Shown: positions 16,638 through 24,924 of the stretch, in pieces
Layout: every line of letters begins with the position of its first letter
Numbering within the stretch: the first letter of the stretch is position 1
From: Roseateles noduli
Lineage (GTDB): Bacteria; Pseudomonadota; Gammaproteobacteria; Burkholderiales; Burkholderiaceae_C
Length of the DNA stretch: 64,000 nt
Direction of reading: 5' to 3'
Assembly: GCA_002205125.1 (NCBI GenBank)
Contig: NIOE01000016.1
Location: forward strand, 124,001 to 188,000
Notes under the pieces: generated by a model
The model's database searches: none
What the model was told of the DNA's origin: nothing
Seen by the model: the letters and a program-made list of their open reading frames with translations, nothing else
Translations under genes and position numbers: made by a program

Positions 16638-16694
16638 CCACCGCCGCTGGCCCTCACCCCCGCCCTCTCCCGCAAGCGGGAGAGGGGGTAAGAG
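16638..16694 (+). repeat. REP-like hairpin repeat, copy 1
   Basis: A 57-base unit identical to 61037-61093 except at two positions. Its core CCCTCTCCCGC-AA-GCGGGAGAGGG is an 11-bp perfect stem, preceded by CCACCGCCGCTGGCCCTCAC. It lies 17 bases after the ABC ATPase stop, in the place of a terminator; such elements are dispersed in many betaproteobacteria. Confidence 0.85.
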
Positions 16695-16748
16695 GGGGGT
16701 GGACCGTTGTAGGTAGAGTCGGACATCGCGCCTTCGAGTCCCACGCCG

Positions 16749-17612
16749 ATGAAACGCCTTGCCCGCAACCGGTTGAAGTCCTTCAGCGTCGATCGTCTGC
16801 TGCGCCACGCGCTGCGGCATTGGCCTTCGCATGCGGGGTGGCGTGCAGTCGACGTCCTGCAACGGCGAGGATCTCCGGCGCTGCTGGCACGTATCGAGGC
16901 GATGAGCGTCAGTTCCCGGGCCCGTCGGCGCGAGGTCGGGTTGTCGATCGCCGCGCAGCTGATGCGGCGGGAACACGGCCGCTACGTCATCTTCGCCGAG
17001 CAGGAGACGCAGCAGCTCCTCCTGCGAGGCTTGTCCGATCTCCATCGAGACGTGGTCCGTGCGGCTGTGGCCGGCCTCGGGCATCGTCCTCATGCCGCGA
17101 GCGTCGAAGCGCTGCTGGGTCTTGCCAACAGTTCGGACAGCCAGATGCGGTGGCAGGTCGCGGTGGCGCTCGGTTCCTACGAAGAGCCGGAGGCGATCGA
17201 GGGCCTGATCCGTCTCGCGACGGACCCATCTGCCGAAGTGAGGGACTGGGCCACCTTCGGGCTGGGCTCGCTGCGCGACGACGACACGCCGGAGATCCGC
17301 GAAGCCCTGCGCTTGAACCTGCAGGACCGCGACGAGGATGTCCGCGGCGAGGCGCTGGTGGGGCTCGCACGGCGCGGCGATCACGACATCGTCGATGTCC
17401 TGATCACGCAGCTCACGCCCGAGTGCCACCTGTACGAGCTGGACGCAGCCGAAGCGCTCGCCGATCCGCGCTTGGTCGAACCACTGCGGGCGCTTTCCCG
17501 ATCCGCGCCGCCGTCGTGGACGGCGATCTGGCAGAGCCACCTGGATGAAGCGCTGGCGGCCTGCTCGAATCAATCCGTGCCGGTAGGCACGGAGCGCAGC
17601 AACGCTTCCTGA
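16749..17612 (+). CDS. HEAT-repeat protein
   Basis: A 287-residue, all-helical protein. At least four HEAT/PBS-lyase-type repeats can be read between residues 100 and 240, with the A-helix pattern '...VVRAAVAGLGHR', 'QMRWQVAVALGSY', 'EVRDWATFGLGSL', 'DVRGEALVGLARRG'. There is no signal peptide or membrane segment. Such proteins act as binding scaffolds; no partner can be named. A basic N-terminal arm (KRLARNRLKSF) precedes the repeats. Its last 43 bases overlap the end of the convergent DUF4411 gene. Confidence 0.75.
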   Translation: MKRLARNRLKSFSVDRLLRHALRHWPSHAGWRAVDVLQRRGSPALLARIEAMSVSSRARRREVGLSIAAQLMRREHGRYVIFAEQETQQLLLRGLSDLHRDVVRAAVAGLGHRPHAASVEALLGLANSSDSQMRWQVAVALGSYEEPEAIEGLIRLATDPSAEVRDWATFGLGSLRDDDTPEIREALRLNLQDRDEDVRGEALVGLARRGDHDIVDVLITQLTPECHLYELDAAEALADPRLVEPLRALSRSAPPSWTAIWQSHLDEALAACSNQSVPVGTERSNAS

Positions 17613-18172
17613 ACGTCCGCAGCCGCAGCTCTCGGCGGTTCGTCCTTCGAGATCTTCGCGAGGTTCGCGCCCTCGTAGGGCTCGTGGATCGGGCCGAGCA
17701 CGAAGCGGGCCTGGAGCTCGCGCAGCATCACGTGCGGTTCGATGCAGCGCACGCCGACTGCTGCGCAGACGTCCGGGATCTTGATCTTCTTCTTCGAGCC
17801 CAGAGCCGACTTTTCCAAAGTCACGACCGTGTCACCACGCGCGAGCCCATGAACCGCGAGGTACATGTCCGCGGAGTCCATGAACTCAAAGAGCACGGGA
17901 TCCAGCAAGCCCTGCTTGTTGACCCATTCCACGACGGTGTGGATGGCCATGGCCACCGTGTCATCCGCGTCGAGCCAGAAGCCTGGCGACTGCGCGGCAA
18001 CCCACGGCACGATCACCTCGTCGGTCAGTTCGTCGCGTACCTGGGTCACGCTGAACACTTGACCATCCGCCTGGCTGACCGTCAGCCATCGCCAGAAGGC
18101 AGGACAGAAGTCCATGCCGTAGTAGGTCTTCCGGGCTTCCAGGAACACGTTCGCGTCCAGCAGATAGGCCAT
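17570..18172 (-). CDS. DUF4411 family PIN-like toxin
   Basis: A 200-residue protein of the DUF4411 family, PIN-fold ribonuclease-like toxins normally encoded right after an XRE/ImmA-IrrE partner. The family start 'YLLDANVFLEARKTYYGMDF' carries the first acidic metal ligand; other conserved acids lie in 'RDELTDEV' and 'FMDSADMYLAV'. The ATG at 18172 has GGAGG six bases upstream and begins one base before the end of the upstream partner, which is a pseudogene. The toxin frame itself looks intact, so it may be an orphan. Its end overlaps the HEAT gene by 43 bases. Confidence 0.8.
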   Translation of the reverse strand: MAYLLDANVFLEARKTYYGMDFCPAFWRWLTVSQADGQVFSVTQVRDELTDEVIVPWVAAQSPGFWLDADDTVAMAIHTVVEWVNKQGLLDPVLFEFMDSADMYLAVHGLARGDTVVTLEKSALGSKKKIKIPDVCAAVGVRCIEPHVMLRELQARFVLGPIHEPYEGANLAKISKDEPPRAAAADVQEALLRSVPTGTD

Positions 18173-18173
18173 C

Positions 18174-19018
18174 TCACACCTCCAGATCAAGGGATCGGCC
18201 GATCGCGTCAAACACGTCGGTGGACTTGATGCCCAGCATCCGGAACGCCGACATGAAGGTCGTCGACGTGCCGCCCGTGTTGCAGATCAGGGCGCGGGTG
18301 AACGTGCGGCTTGACCGCGTGGCGACGGCCAACCAGCCATCGATGGACGGCATCGACGGGACGACCAGCTTGTTCGCGGCAACATGCCGATGAAGCCGGG
18401 CCACGACCTCCCTCGCAACGGCGTCGCAGAATCGCGGCATGCTTGCGTCGCTACGGACCGGAGCCGCCGCAGTACTGACACCCGACTGCCCGAGCCACAC
18501 CAAGGCGAGGTGCCTGGCGAGCGTCAGGAGTTGATCGTCCTTCCCCTGCCGCTCGTTGAGAACGATCACGGGCGCCAGCTCGTGAGTGAGGGTGAGACCA
18601 AGCACCTCCTCCGCGTCGAACGGACCGGCGCCGCCCTCCATGCCCCAGGGGCTCGTCATCACGAGAATGCCGGCGGCCTCCGCCATGTCGACGACAACGT
18701 CGAAGAGATGGTTCCGCGGCTCGGGCCAGAGGCAGGTCCTTCCGCGACTCCCGAGGAAGGCGCCGCAATGTGCGGGATGCCGTTCACCGTCACGCTGCCG
18801 ACGAACGGGAGCGGATCCTCTCCGAGTTCGATCAGGTAGTCCCGGTACCACTCCTGACGCACTTCGAACGGGTGAACCACGGAATCCCAGCAACGCGGAC
18901 TGGGTGGCCAGGGTGTCGGGATCTCCGGGTCCAGAGACAGGCGCGGCGGGTTGACCAGGTGTTCGAGGGCCACCCGCTGCGACTGGCCCTTCAGATGTGC
19001 TTGTTGCATGAGGCTCAT
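18174..19018 (-). pseudogene. Broken ImmA/IrrE-type metallopeptidase (antitoxin-side partner of DUF4411)
   Basis: Two frames together resemble an ImmA/IrrE protein. The first part (from ATG 19018) has 'FEVRQEWYRDYLIELGEDPL' and 'LPFVGSVTVNG'; the second, in another frame, has 'EAAGILVMTSPWG', 'HELAPVIVLNE' and 'LTLARHLALVWLGQSG'. A frameshift near 18745-18775 separates them. In intact members the last motif reads AHELAHLWLG; here both zinc-binding His and the Glu are lost. The N-terminal XRE domain that usually precedes is also absent. The gene order, with DUF4411 directly downstream, matches known toxin pairs. Confidence 0.7.
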
Positions 19019-19295
19019 TGCACTGCGCCTCGCCCCGCAACGCGATCCTCAATTCGTTGGTAGATGCGGGCGCAACACCAACGGCAGATGAAGGTCGGTG
19101 AGCCTCCATGGATGCCTGATTTGAGCGATGCCTGATCCCTGGAATCAGTCGGTCACAACGGCCCTCGGAGCGTTCGCCGCAGACACTGTTGATCGCCGTC
19201 AGGCGATCGTGGGCGATCCGCCGCTACGCAAATCTGTAGGCGGCATTCGCTGCACGCACAATGGACCTCTTCTCCGACTCCCGACGTCGCGTTCC

Positions 19296-20210
19296 ATGCT
19301 CCCCCGCATCAGCGAAGAGATCACCTTCCGCAAGCTCGAGATCCTGATCACGTTCCTGGAGAGCGGCAGCCTCGCGCGCGCCGCGGAGCGGCTGGGCACG
19401 AGCGCCGTCAGCGTGCACCGCGCGCTGCATTCGCTCGAGGCCGGCACGCGCTGCGCGCTGTTCCGGCTCGAAGGCCGCAACCTGCAGCCCACCGACGCCG
19501 CCCACGCGCTCGCCGACGTCGCCCGCGAGATCCTCCAGCGCATGGACGAAGGCATCAGCGCCACCCGCGCCATCGCCGGCTACGGCGCCGAACGCATCCG
19601 CATCGGCTCGCTGTACTCGCTGACCAGCGGCACCGTGCCGTCGATGATCATGGCGCTCAAGGCCCGCAAGCCCGACGTGCAGGCCGAGCTCATCCTGGGC
19701 TCCAACTCCGACCTCACCCAGCGCCTGCGCGATGGCACCATCGACGCCGCCGTCATGGGCCTGCCCGAGGCCGCGCCCGAACTGGAGACCCACGCCCTCT
19801 TCGAGGACGACATCTTCTTCGCCGCCCCGGCCCAGTCGCCGTACGCCGAGCTGAGCAGCATCGACCTGCGCGACTGCGTCGAGGAGCGCTTCGTCAGCCT
19901 GCAGGAAGGCTTCGTCACCTACAACCGCTTCGTCGACGCCTTCCGCATCGCCGGGTTCGAGCCGCAGATCGTCATGAAGACCAACGACATCTTCTCGCTC
20001 ATGAACCTGGTGGGCGGCGGCATCGGCTGCACCCTGCTGCCCGGCCGAGTGCGCGGCGTTCTGCCGCCCAGCGTGCGGCTCATCCCGCTCCAGGAGCGCT
20101 ACGCCGTGCGCCAGACCATCGCGCTGTGTTTCCTGCGCACCCGCGAGCGCGATCCCAACCTGCTCGCGCTGCTCGCGGCCAGCCGCACGCTGAAACTCGG
20201 CGGCCACTGA
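19296..20210 (+). CDS. mdcR: LysR-family regulator of malonate decarboxylase genes
   Basis: A 304-residue LysR regulator: helix-turn-helix 'SLARAAERLGTSAVSVHR', then effector domain with 'ERIRIGSLYSLTSGTVPSMI' and 'NLVGGGIGCTLLPGRV'. It lies just upstream of mdcA in the same direction, the standard position of MdcR, which senses malonate and activates mdc genes. The ATG at 19296 gives the family-typical 'EEITFRKLEILITFLESGSL' start; an in-frame extension of 56 residues looks non-coding. The 277 bases upstream (19019-19295) hold no gene and mark the boundary with the decayed toxin locus. Confidence 0.9.
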   Translation: MLPRISEEITFRKLEILITFLESGSLARAAERLGTSAVSVHRALHSLEAGTRCALFRLEGRNLQPTDAAHALADVAREILQRMDEGISATRAIAGYGAERIRIGSLYSLTSGTVPSMIMALKARKPDVQAELILGSNSDLTQRLRDGTIDAAVMGLPEAAPELETHALFEDDIFFAAPAQSPYAELSSIDLRDCVEERFVSLQEGFVTYNRFVDAFRIAGFEPQIVMKTNDIFSLMNLVGGGIGCTLLPGRVRGVLPPSVRLIPLQERYAVRQTIALCFLRTRERDPNLLALLAASRTLKLGGH

Positions 20211-20294
20211 GGCGCCCGTGCGGCACCGGTGCGGCGCCGATGCGGGTATCCCCTCGGCAACCGTTCCGCTCCCCGTAATCGTCCCGCGTACCGG

Positions 20295-20302
20295 TTGATT
20301 GA
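20295..20302 (+). promoter_or_regulatory. TTGATTGA motif upstream of mdcA (possible -35 or MdcR half-site)
   Basis: TTGATTGA followed by a G/C box occurs 34 bases before mdcA and again at 26772-26779 before the carrier gene, there inside GAGCTT-GATTG-AAGCTC. The shared octamer in the two likely MdcR-controlled promoters suggests common control. Confidence 0.3.
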
Positions 20303-20335
20303 TCGGGCGGCCCCCGGCCCGTAACTTCCGTCTCC

Positions 20336-22015
20336 ATGGACCGCATCCCCATGGACACCAAGGCCCGCGACCGCGCCGCCCGGCTCGCCGCGGCCCGCGA
20401 GGCGCTCGGCACGCGACTGGCCGCACGACACGTCGAGACCGACGCGATCGTCGACCTGCTCCACGCCGTGCTCAGGCCCGGCGACCGCGTCTGCCTGGAG
20501 GGCAACAACCAGAAGCAGGCCGACTTCCTGGCCAAGGCGCTGGTCCGCCTCGACCCCGCACGCGTCCACGACCTGCACATGGTCCAGTCCGTGCTCGCGC
20601 TGCCCGAACACCTCGACGTCTTCGAGCGCGGCATCGCCGGCCTGCTCGACTTCAGCTTCTCCGGGCCGCAGGGTGCGCGACTCGCCAAGCTGCTGTCCGC
20701 CGGCCGCCTCAAGATCGGCGCGATCCACACCTACTTGGAGCTGTTCGCCCGCTACTTCGTCGACCTGACGCCCAAGGTCTCGCTGATCGCCGCGCAGGCT
20801 GCCGACGCGCACGGCAACCTCTACACCGGCCCCAACACCGAGGACACGCCCGCGATCGTCGAGGCGACCGCGTTCTCCGGCGGCATCGTCATCGCGCAGG
20901 TCAACGAGCTGCTGCCCGAAGGCACTGCCCTGCCCCGCGTCGACGTGCCCGCGGACTGGGTCGACTTCGTCGTGCGCGCGCCCACGCCCAACGTCATCGA
21001 GCCGCTGTTCACCCGCGACCCCGCGCAGATCAGCGAGATCCAGGTGCTGATGGCGATGATGGCCATCAAGGGCATCTACGCCGAGTACGGCGTGCAGCGC
21101 CTCAACCACGGCATCGGCTTCGACACCGCCGCGATCGAGCTGCTGCTGCCGACCTACGGCGAGTCGCTCGGCCTCAAGGGAAAGATCTGCCGCCACTGGG
21201 CGCTGAATCCGCACCCCGCGCTGATCCCGGCGATCGAGGCGGGCTGGGTGGAATCCATCCATTCGTTCGGTTCCGAGCTCGGCATGGAGGACTACATCCG
21301 CGCCCGCTCCGACGTGTTCTTCACCGGCCCCGACGGCAGCCTGCGCAGCAACCGCGCGTTCAGCCAGGCGGCGGGGCATTACGCCTGCGATCTGTTCATC
21401 GGCTCGACGCTGCAGATGGACCTGGCGGGCAACAGTTCGACGGCGACGCTGGGCCGCATCGCCGGCTTCGGCGGCGCGCCCAACATGGGCGCCGACGCGC
21501 GCGGCCGCCGCCACGCCAGCCCCGCGTGGCTGAAGGCGGGCGAGGAGGCGCGCGGCCACCTGACCGGCGCCGCCGCGACACCGCGCGGACGCAAGCTGGT
21601 GGTTCAGATGGTCGAGACCTTCCGCGAGCACATGCAGCCCGCGTTCGTCGAGCGCCTCGACGCCTGGGAGCTGCAGCGCCAGGCCGGCATGGACCTGCCG
21701 CCGATCATGATCTACGGCGACGACGTCACGCACGTCCTCACCGAGGAAGGCATCGCCAACCTGCTGCTGTGCCGCAGCGACGAGGAACGCGAGCAGGCGA
21801 TCCGCGGCGTCGCCGGCTACACGGCGGTCGGTCTGGGGCGCGATCGGCGCGCCGTCGAGAACCTGCGCGACCGCGGCGTGATCAAGCGCCCGGAGGATCT
21901 CGGCATCGACCCGCGCGACGCCACCCGCAACCTGCTGGCCGCACGCGGCATGCGCGACCTGGTGCGCGCCTCCGGCGGCCTATACCAGCCGCCGAAGCGC
22001 TTCCGCAACTGGTGA
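20336..22015 (+). CDS. mdcA: Malonate decarboxylase alpha subunit (acetyl-S-ACP:malonate ACP transferase)
   Basis: A 559-residue subunit that moves the acyl-carrier protein from acetyl to malonyl, starting each decarboxylation cycle. Family segments include 'RVCLEGNNQKQADFLAKAL', 'ARLAKLLSAGRLKIGAIHTY', 'NHGIGFDTAAIELLLPTYGE' and 'FGGAPNMGADARGRRH'. Length matches known MdcA (about 550). It heads the mdcACDEGBH operon. Two in-frame ATGs (20336, 20351) are possible; the first gives MDRIPMDTKARD. Confidence 0.95.
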   Translation: MDRIPMDTKARDRAARLAAAREALGTRLAARHVETDAIVDLLHAVLRPGDRVCLEGNNQKQADFLAKALVRLDPARVHDLHMVQSVLALPEHLDVFERGIAGLLDFSFSGPQGARLAKLLSAGRLKIGAIHTYLELFARYFVDLTPKVSLIAAQAADAHGNLYTGPNTEDTPAIVEATAFSGGIVIAQVNELLPEGTALPRVDVPADWVDFVVRAPTPNVIEPLFTRDPAQISEIQVLMAMMAIKGIYAEYGVQRLNHGIGFDTAAIELLLPTYGESLGLKGKICRHWALNPHPALIPAIEAGWVESIHSFGSELGMEDYIRARSDVFFTGPDGSLRSNRAFSQAAGHYACDLFIGSTLQMDLAGNSSTATLGRIAGFGGAPNMGADARGRRHASPAWLKAGEEARGHLTGAAATPRGRKLVVQMVETFREHMQPAFVERLDAWELQRQAGMDLPPIMIYGDDVTHVLTEEGIANLLLCRSDEEREQAIRGVAGYTAVGLGRDRRAVENLRDRGVIKRPEDLGIDPRDATRNLLAARGMRDLVRASGGLYQPPKRFRNW

Positions 22016-22091
22016 GCCGTCTCGACAGCCATCGCGAGCCAGCACGAAACAAGCACGACGAGCCCACACGAGACAACACGAGAGAGATGCC

Positions 22092-22415
22092 ATGACGCCC
22101 GTTCCGCCCGGTCTCGAAACCCTGGACTTCCGCTTCGCTGGCTCCCGCGCACTGAGCGGCTTCGCGCCGGTGCTGGTCGGCGTCGTCGGTTCCGGCAACC
22201 TGGAGGTGATGCTCGAACCGCAGGCCGACGGCGACTGCGCCGTCCGCGTCCAGACCTCCGCGCGAGGCTTCGCGACCATCTGGCAGGCGGTGCTCGACGA
22301 CTTCCACCGCCGTCACGACCTGGCCGGCGTGCGCGTGTCCATCAACGACATGGGCGCCACGCCGGCGGTCGTCAGCCTGCGGCTCGACCAGGCGGTGCAG
22401 GAGCTGCGGCCATGA
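22092..22415 (+). CDS. mdcC: Malonate decarboxylase acyl-carrier protein (delta subunit)
   Basis: A 107-residue ACP. 'GVVGSGNLEVMLEP' contains the Ser that carries the 2'-(5''-triphosphoribosyl)-3'-dephospho-CoA prosthetic group. It shuttles acetyl and malonyl between MdcA and the MdcD/E decarboxylase. It starts 76 bases after mdcA behind GAGAGA and overlaps mdcD by four bases (ATGA). The 76-base gap holds only short GAGC/CACGA repeats. Confidence 0.93.
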   Translation: MTPVPPGLETLDFRFAGSRALSGFAPVLVGVVGSGNLEVMLEPQADGDCAVRVQTSARGFATIWQAVLDDFHRRHDLAGVRVSINDMGATPAVVSLRLDQAVQELRP

Positions 22416-23338
22416 CGGCGCTCTCCTACGCGGAATGCTCGGCGCGCGAGCGGCTGGCGTTGCTGCTCGATCCGGACAGCTTCCACGAATGGCTGCCGCC
22501 GCAGGAGCGCGTCATGAGTCCGCATCTGGCGCAGCTCGGCGTGCCCTCGGCCTTCGACGACGGCGTCGCGGTCGGGCGCGCGGCGCTCGCCGGCCGGGCC
22601 ATCTTCGTGGCCGCGCAGGAAGGCGCGTTCATGGGCGGCGGCGTGGGCGAGGTCCACGGCGCCAAGCTCGTCGGTCTCCTGCGCCGCGCGCTGCGCGACC
22701 GGCCCGCCGCGGTGCTGCTGCTGCTCGACTCGGGCGGCGTCCGTCTGCATGAGGCCAACGCCGGCCTGATCGCGGTGTCCGAGGTCATGCGCGCGGTGCT
22801 GGATGTCCGCGACGCCGGCATCCCGGTGATCGCGCTGATCGGCGCGGCCAACGGCTGCTTCGGCGGCATGGGCATCGTGGCGCGCTGCACCGACTTCGTC
22901 GTCATGAGCGATCTCGGCCGGCTCGCGATGTCGGGGCCCGAGGTCATCGAGGCGTCCAACGGCGTCGAGGAATTCGACGCCCGCGACCGCGCGCTGGTCT
23001 GGCGCACCACCGGCGGCAAGCACCGCTGGCTGAGCGGCGACTGCGACGCGCTGGTCGAGGACGACGTCGCCGCCTTCCGCCGCGCGGCGATCGCGGCCAT
23101 GGACACGCTGCCGACATCGCGACCGGTCACGATCGATGCGTTGGAGACGGAGCACGCCTTGCTCGCCCATCGGCTGTCGCTGCTCGACGCCGCGGTCGCC
23201 GGCGACGACGCGCAGGCCTTGTGGACCCGGCTCGGCGTCGCGCAGGCCGCGCAGGTGCCGGACCTGGAGGTCGCCGAGGTCGTGCCCTTGCGCACGCTCG
23301 CCGCCGCGCCCCAGACCGTGAAGCGGTTGCACGGCTGA
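22412..23338 (+). CDS. mdcD: Malonate decarboxylase beta subunit
   Basis: A 308-residue crotonase/carboxyltransferase-fold subunit that decarboxylates malonyl-S-ACP. 'EGAFMGGGVGEVHGAKLVGL' and 'NGCFGGMGIVARCTDFVV' form the oxyanion-hole regions characteristic of MdcD. It works as a heterodimer with MdcE. It starts inside mdcC (ATGA overlap) and its stop codon falls in the first unit of an 8-bp tandem array that fills most of the gap to mdcE. Confidence 0.94.
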   Translation: MTALSYAECSARERLALLLDPDSFHEWLPPQERVMSPHLAQLGVPSAFDDGVAVGRAALAGRAIFVAAQEGAFMGGGVGEVHGAKLVGLLRRALRDRPAAVLLLLDSGGVRLHEANAGLIAVSEVMRAVLDVRDAGIPVIALIGAANGCFGGMGIVARCTDFVVMSDLGRLAMSGPEVIEASNGVEEFDARDRALVWRTTGGKHRWLSGDCDALVEDDVAAFRRAAIAAMDTLPTSRPVTIDALETEHALLAHRLSLLDAAVAGDDAQALWTRLGVAQAAQVPDLEVAEVVPLRTLAAAPQTVKRLHG

Positions 23339-23410
23339 ACGGCTGAACGGCTGAACGACTGGACGACTGGACTACTGAGCCGCTCGAAGACTGAGCTGCT
23401 GGACGGCAGA
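23331..23410 (+). repeat. Degenerate 8-bp tandem array between mdcD and mdcE
   Basis: Ten 8-base units run without gaps: ACGGCTGA three times, ACGACTGG twice, then ACTACTGA, GCCGCTCG, AAGACTGA, GCTGCTGG and ACGGCAGA. The first contains the mdcD stop. It may have grown by slippage; changes in unit number would alter mdcD-mdcE spacing without touching either protein. Confidence 0.75.
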
Positions 23411-23438
23411 ACCGACGAGCCTCGAAGGAGATCCGAAG

Positions 23439-24140
23439 ATGGACTGGAAGACACTGACCGCGACGCTGTTCGGTGCCGACGTCGCCCTGACGCAGGACGG
23501 CGATTTCCTGCACGGCACCGTCGAACTCGACGGCGAGCCGCTGACTCTCGTCGGCACGACGAACCACGCGCCGATCGGCGTCAAGCTCGCGCTGGCGCAG
23601 GCGCGCGTGGTGCTGGACACCCTCGCCCGCCATCCGGGTCGACCGATCCTGCTGCTGATCGACACGCAGGGGCAGCAGCTGCGGCGTCGCGACGAGCTGC
23701 TCGGCATCAACCGCGCGATGGCACATCTGGGCATGACGATCGATCTGGCGCGTCGGCGCGGGCATCGCGTGCTCGGGCTGGTGTACGACCAGGCGCTGTC
23801 GGGCGGCTTCATCACCTCCGGCCTCATCGCCGACGCCTGCGACGCGCTGCCCGAGGCCGAGATCCGCGTGATGCGCATCCCGGCGATGTCGCGCGTGACC
23901 AAGCTGCCGGAAGAGATGCTTACCGCGCTGTCCGAAACGAATCCCGTGTTCGCGCCGGGCGTCGACAACTACGTGGCCATGGGCGGTGTGCGCCGGCTCT
24001 GGTCCGGCGACCTGCAGGCGGCGCTACGACAGGCGCTGGCGGATGCGCCGACCGAGGACCGCCGCGAGATCGACGGCGCCGAGCGCGGCGGACGCCGGCT
24101 CGCCGCGGCCGTGACGCAGCGCGTGCTCGACGCGGCCTGA
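23439..24140 (+). CDS. mdcE: Malonate decarboxylase gamma subunit
   Basis: A 233-residue carboxyltransferase-like subunit that pairs with MdcD to form the decarboxylase. It has 'ILLLIDTQGQQLRRRDELLG', 'YDQALSGGFITSGLIADACD' and 'EIRVMRIPAMSRVTKLPEE', all typical of MdcE. A good ribosome-binding site (AAGGAG, eight bases before ATG) follows the tandem array, so its translation should not depend on mdcD. Confidence 0.94.
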   Translation: MDWKTLTATLFGADVALTQDGDFLHGTVELDGEPLTLVGTTNHAPIGVKLALAQARVVLDTLARHPGRPILLLIDTQGQQLRRRDELLGINRAMAHLGMTIDLARRRGHRVLGLVYDQALSGGFITSGLIADACDALPEAEIRVMRIPAMSRVTKLPEEMLTALSETNPVFAPGVDNYVAMGGVRRLWSGDLQAALRQALADAPTEDRREIDGAERGGRRLAAAVTQRVLDAA

Positions 24141-24230
24141 TGCCGATCGACACCATCGACGCCGATCGACGTCGTCCGGGATTGCTCGAAGTCCCCTCGC
24201 TTCCGGATCGTCCTTGAACAGAACACCGCC

Positions 24231-24911
24231 ATGGCCCGCCTTCACCGCCATCAACTCGTGCATCTGACGCCCGCGGCCTGGGATCGCTTGCGAACGAGCG
24301 CGCGCGACGCTGTCGAGCGCGAATGCCTCACGCTGTGGGCCTCGCGCGGACTGCCGCTGGTGGTGACGCAGCAGCGCTGCGATGCGGGCGCCGAGCCGGC
24401 CTCGATCGCGATGGGTTTGTCGGCGCCGCTGCGCTGGGAGTCGCGCCGCATCGGCGTCAGCGCCGCGCGCAGCGAGGTGATGTTCTTCGACGAATTCCCC
24501 GCCGCGCGCGCAGTCTCGAAGCTGCTGCCCGCGTCGGCCCGCGCCGCCTGGGACGACCTGTGCCGCGCGGCATTCGCCTGCGGCGTCCAGCCGCGCGTCT
24601 ACGGCAGCTACGGCTGGCAGGCGCTGTCGACAATGGTCCACGTGCGCGCCGATTCGGATGCGGACCTGTGGGTCGGCGTGACCGACGCCGAGCAGGCCGA
24701 CCAGGTCGCCGCGCTGCTGGCGGCCGCGGAGGTCCCCGGACTCCGGCTCGACGGCGAGCTGGTCTTCGACGGCGACAACGCCGTGTCCTGGCGCGAATGG
24801 CTCACCTGGCGCGCCGGCGGCGTGCGCGCCATCCTGGTCAAGTCCATGGGCGGCAGCCGGCTCGCAACGGAGCTCGGCGAGATCGTCCGGGACGTCAAGG
24901 CGGCGGCATGA
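24231..24911 (+). CDS. mdcG: Malonate decarboxylase holo-ACP synthase (phosphoribosyl-dephospho-CoA transferase)
   Basis: A 226-residue nucleotidyltransferase that attaches the triphosphoribosyl-dephospho-CoA arm to MdcC. The catalytic acids lie in 'SDADLWVGV'; 'PRVYGSYGWQALS' and 'FFDEFPAARA' are family motifs. It sits 90 bases after mdcE. Its stop overlaps a six-codon mini-ORF that leads into mdcB. Confidence 0.92.
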   Translation: MARLHRHQLVHLTPAAWDRLRTSARDAVERECLTLWASRGLPLVVTQQRCDAGAEPASIAMGLSAPLRWESRRIGVSAARSEVMFFDEFPAARAVSKLLPASARAAWDDLCRAAFACGVQPRVYGSYGWQALSTMVHVRADSDADLWVGVTDAEQADQVAALLAAAEVPGLRLDGELVFDGDNAVSWREWLTWRAGGVRAILVKSMGGSRLATELGEIVRDVKAAA

Positions 24912-24924
24912 ACGCCGACAGCGC

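Noticed and set aside
13388-16768. A 1126-codon open frame on the minus strand across the ABC transporter genes
   Set aside because: It is the antisense shadow of GC-rich genes with clear ABC motifs on the plus strand; its product is low-complexity Arg/Gln/His/Pro sequence.
18659-19018. A separate small gene overlapping the broken ImmA/IrrE sequence
   Set aside because: Its residues match the N-terminal part of the same family, so it is better explained as one half of a frameshifted gene.
17570-19295. A defence island
   Set aside because: Only a decayed toxin partner and one toxin gene are present; no restriction, CRISPR, CBASS or recombinase genes accompany them.
23331-23410. A phase-variation switch for mdcD
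   Set aside because: The mdcD stop lies in the first unit, so changes in copy number downstream cannot shift its frame.
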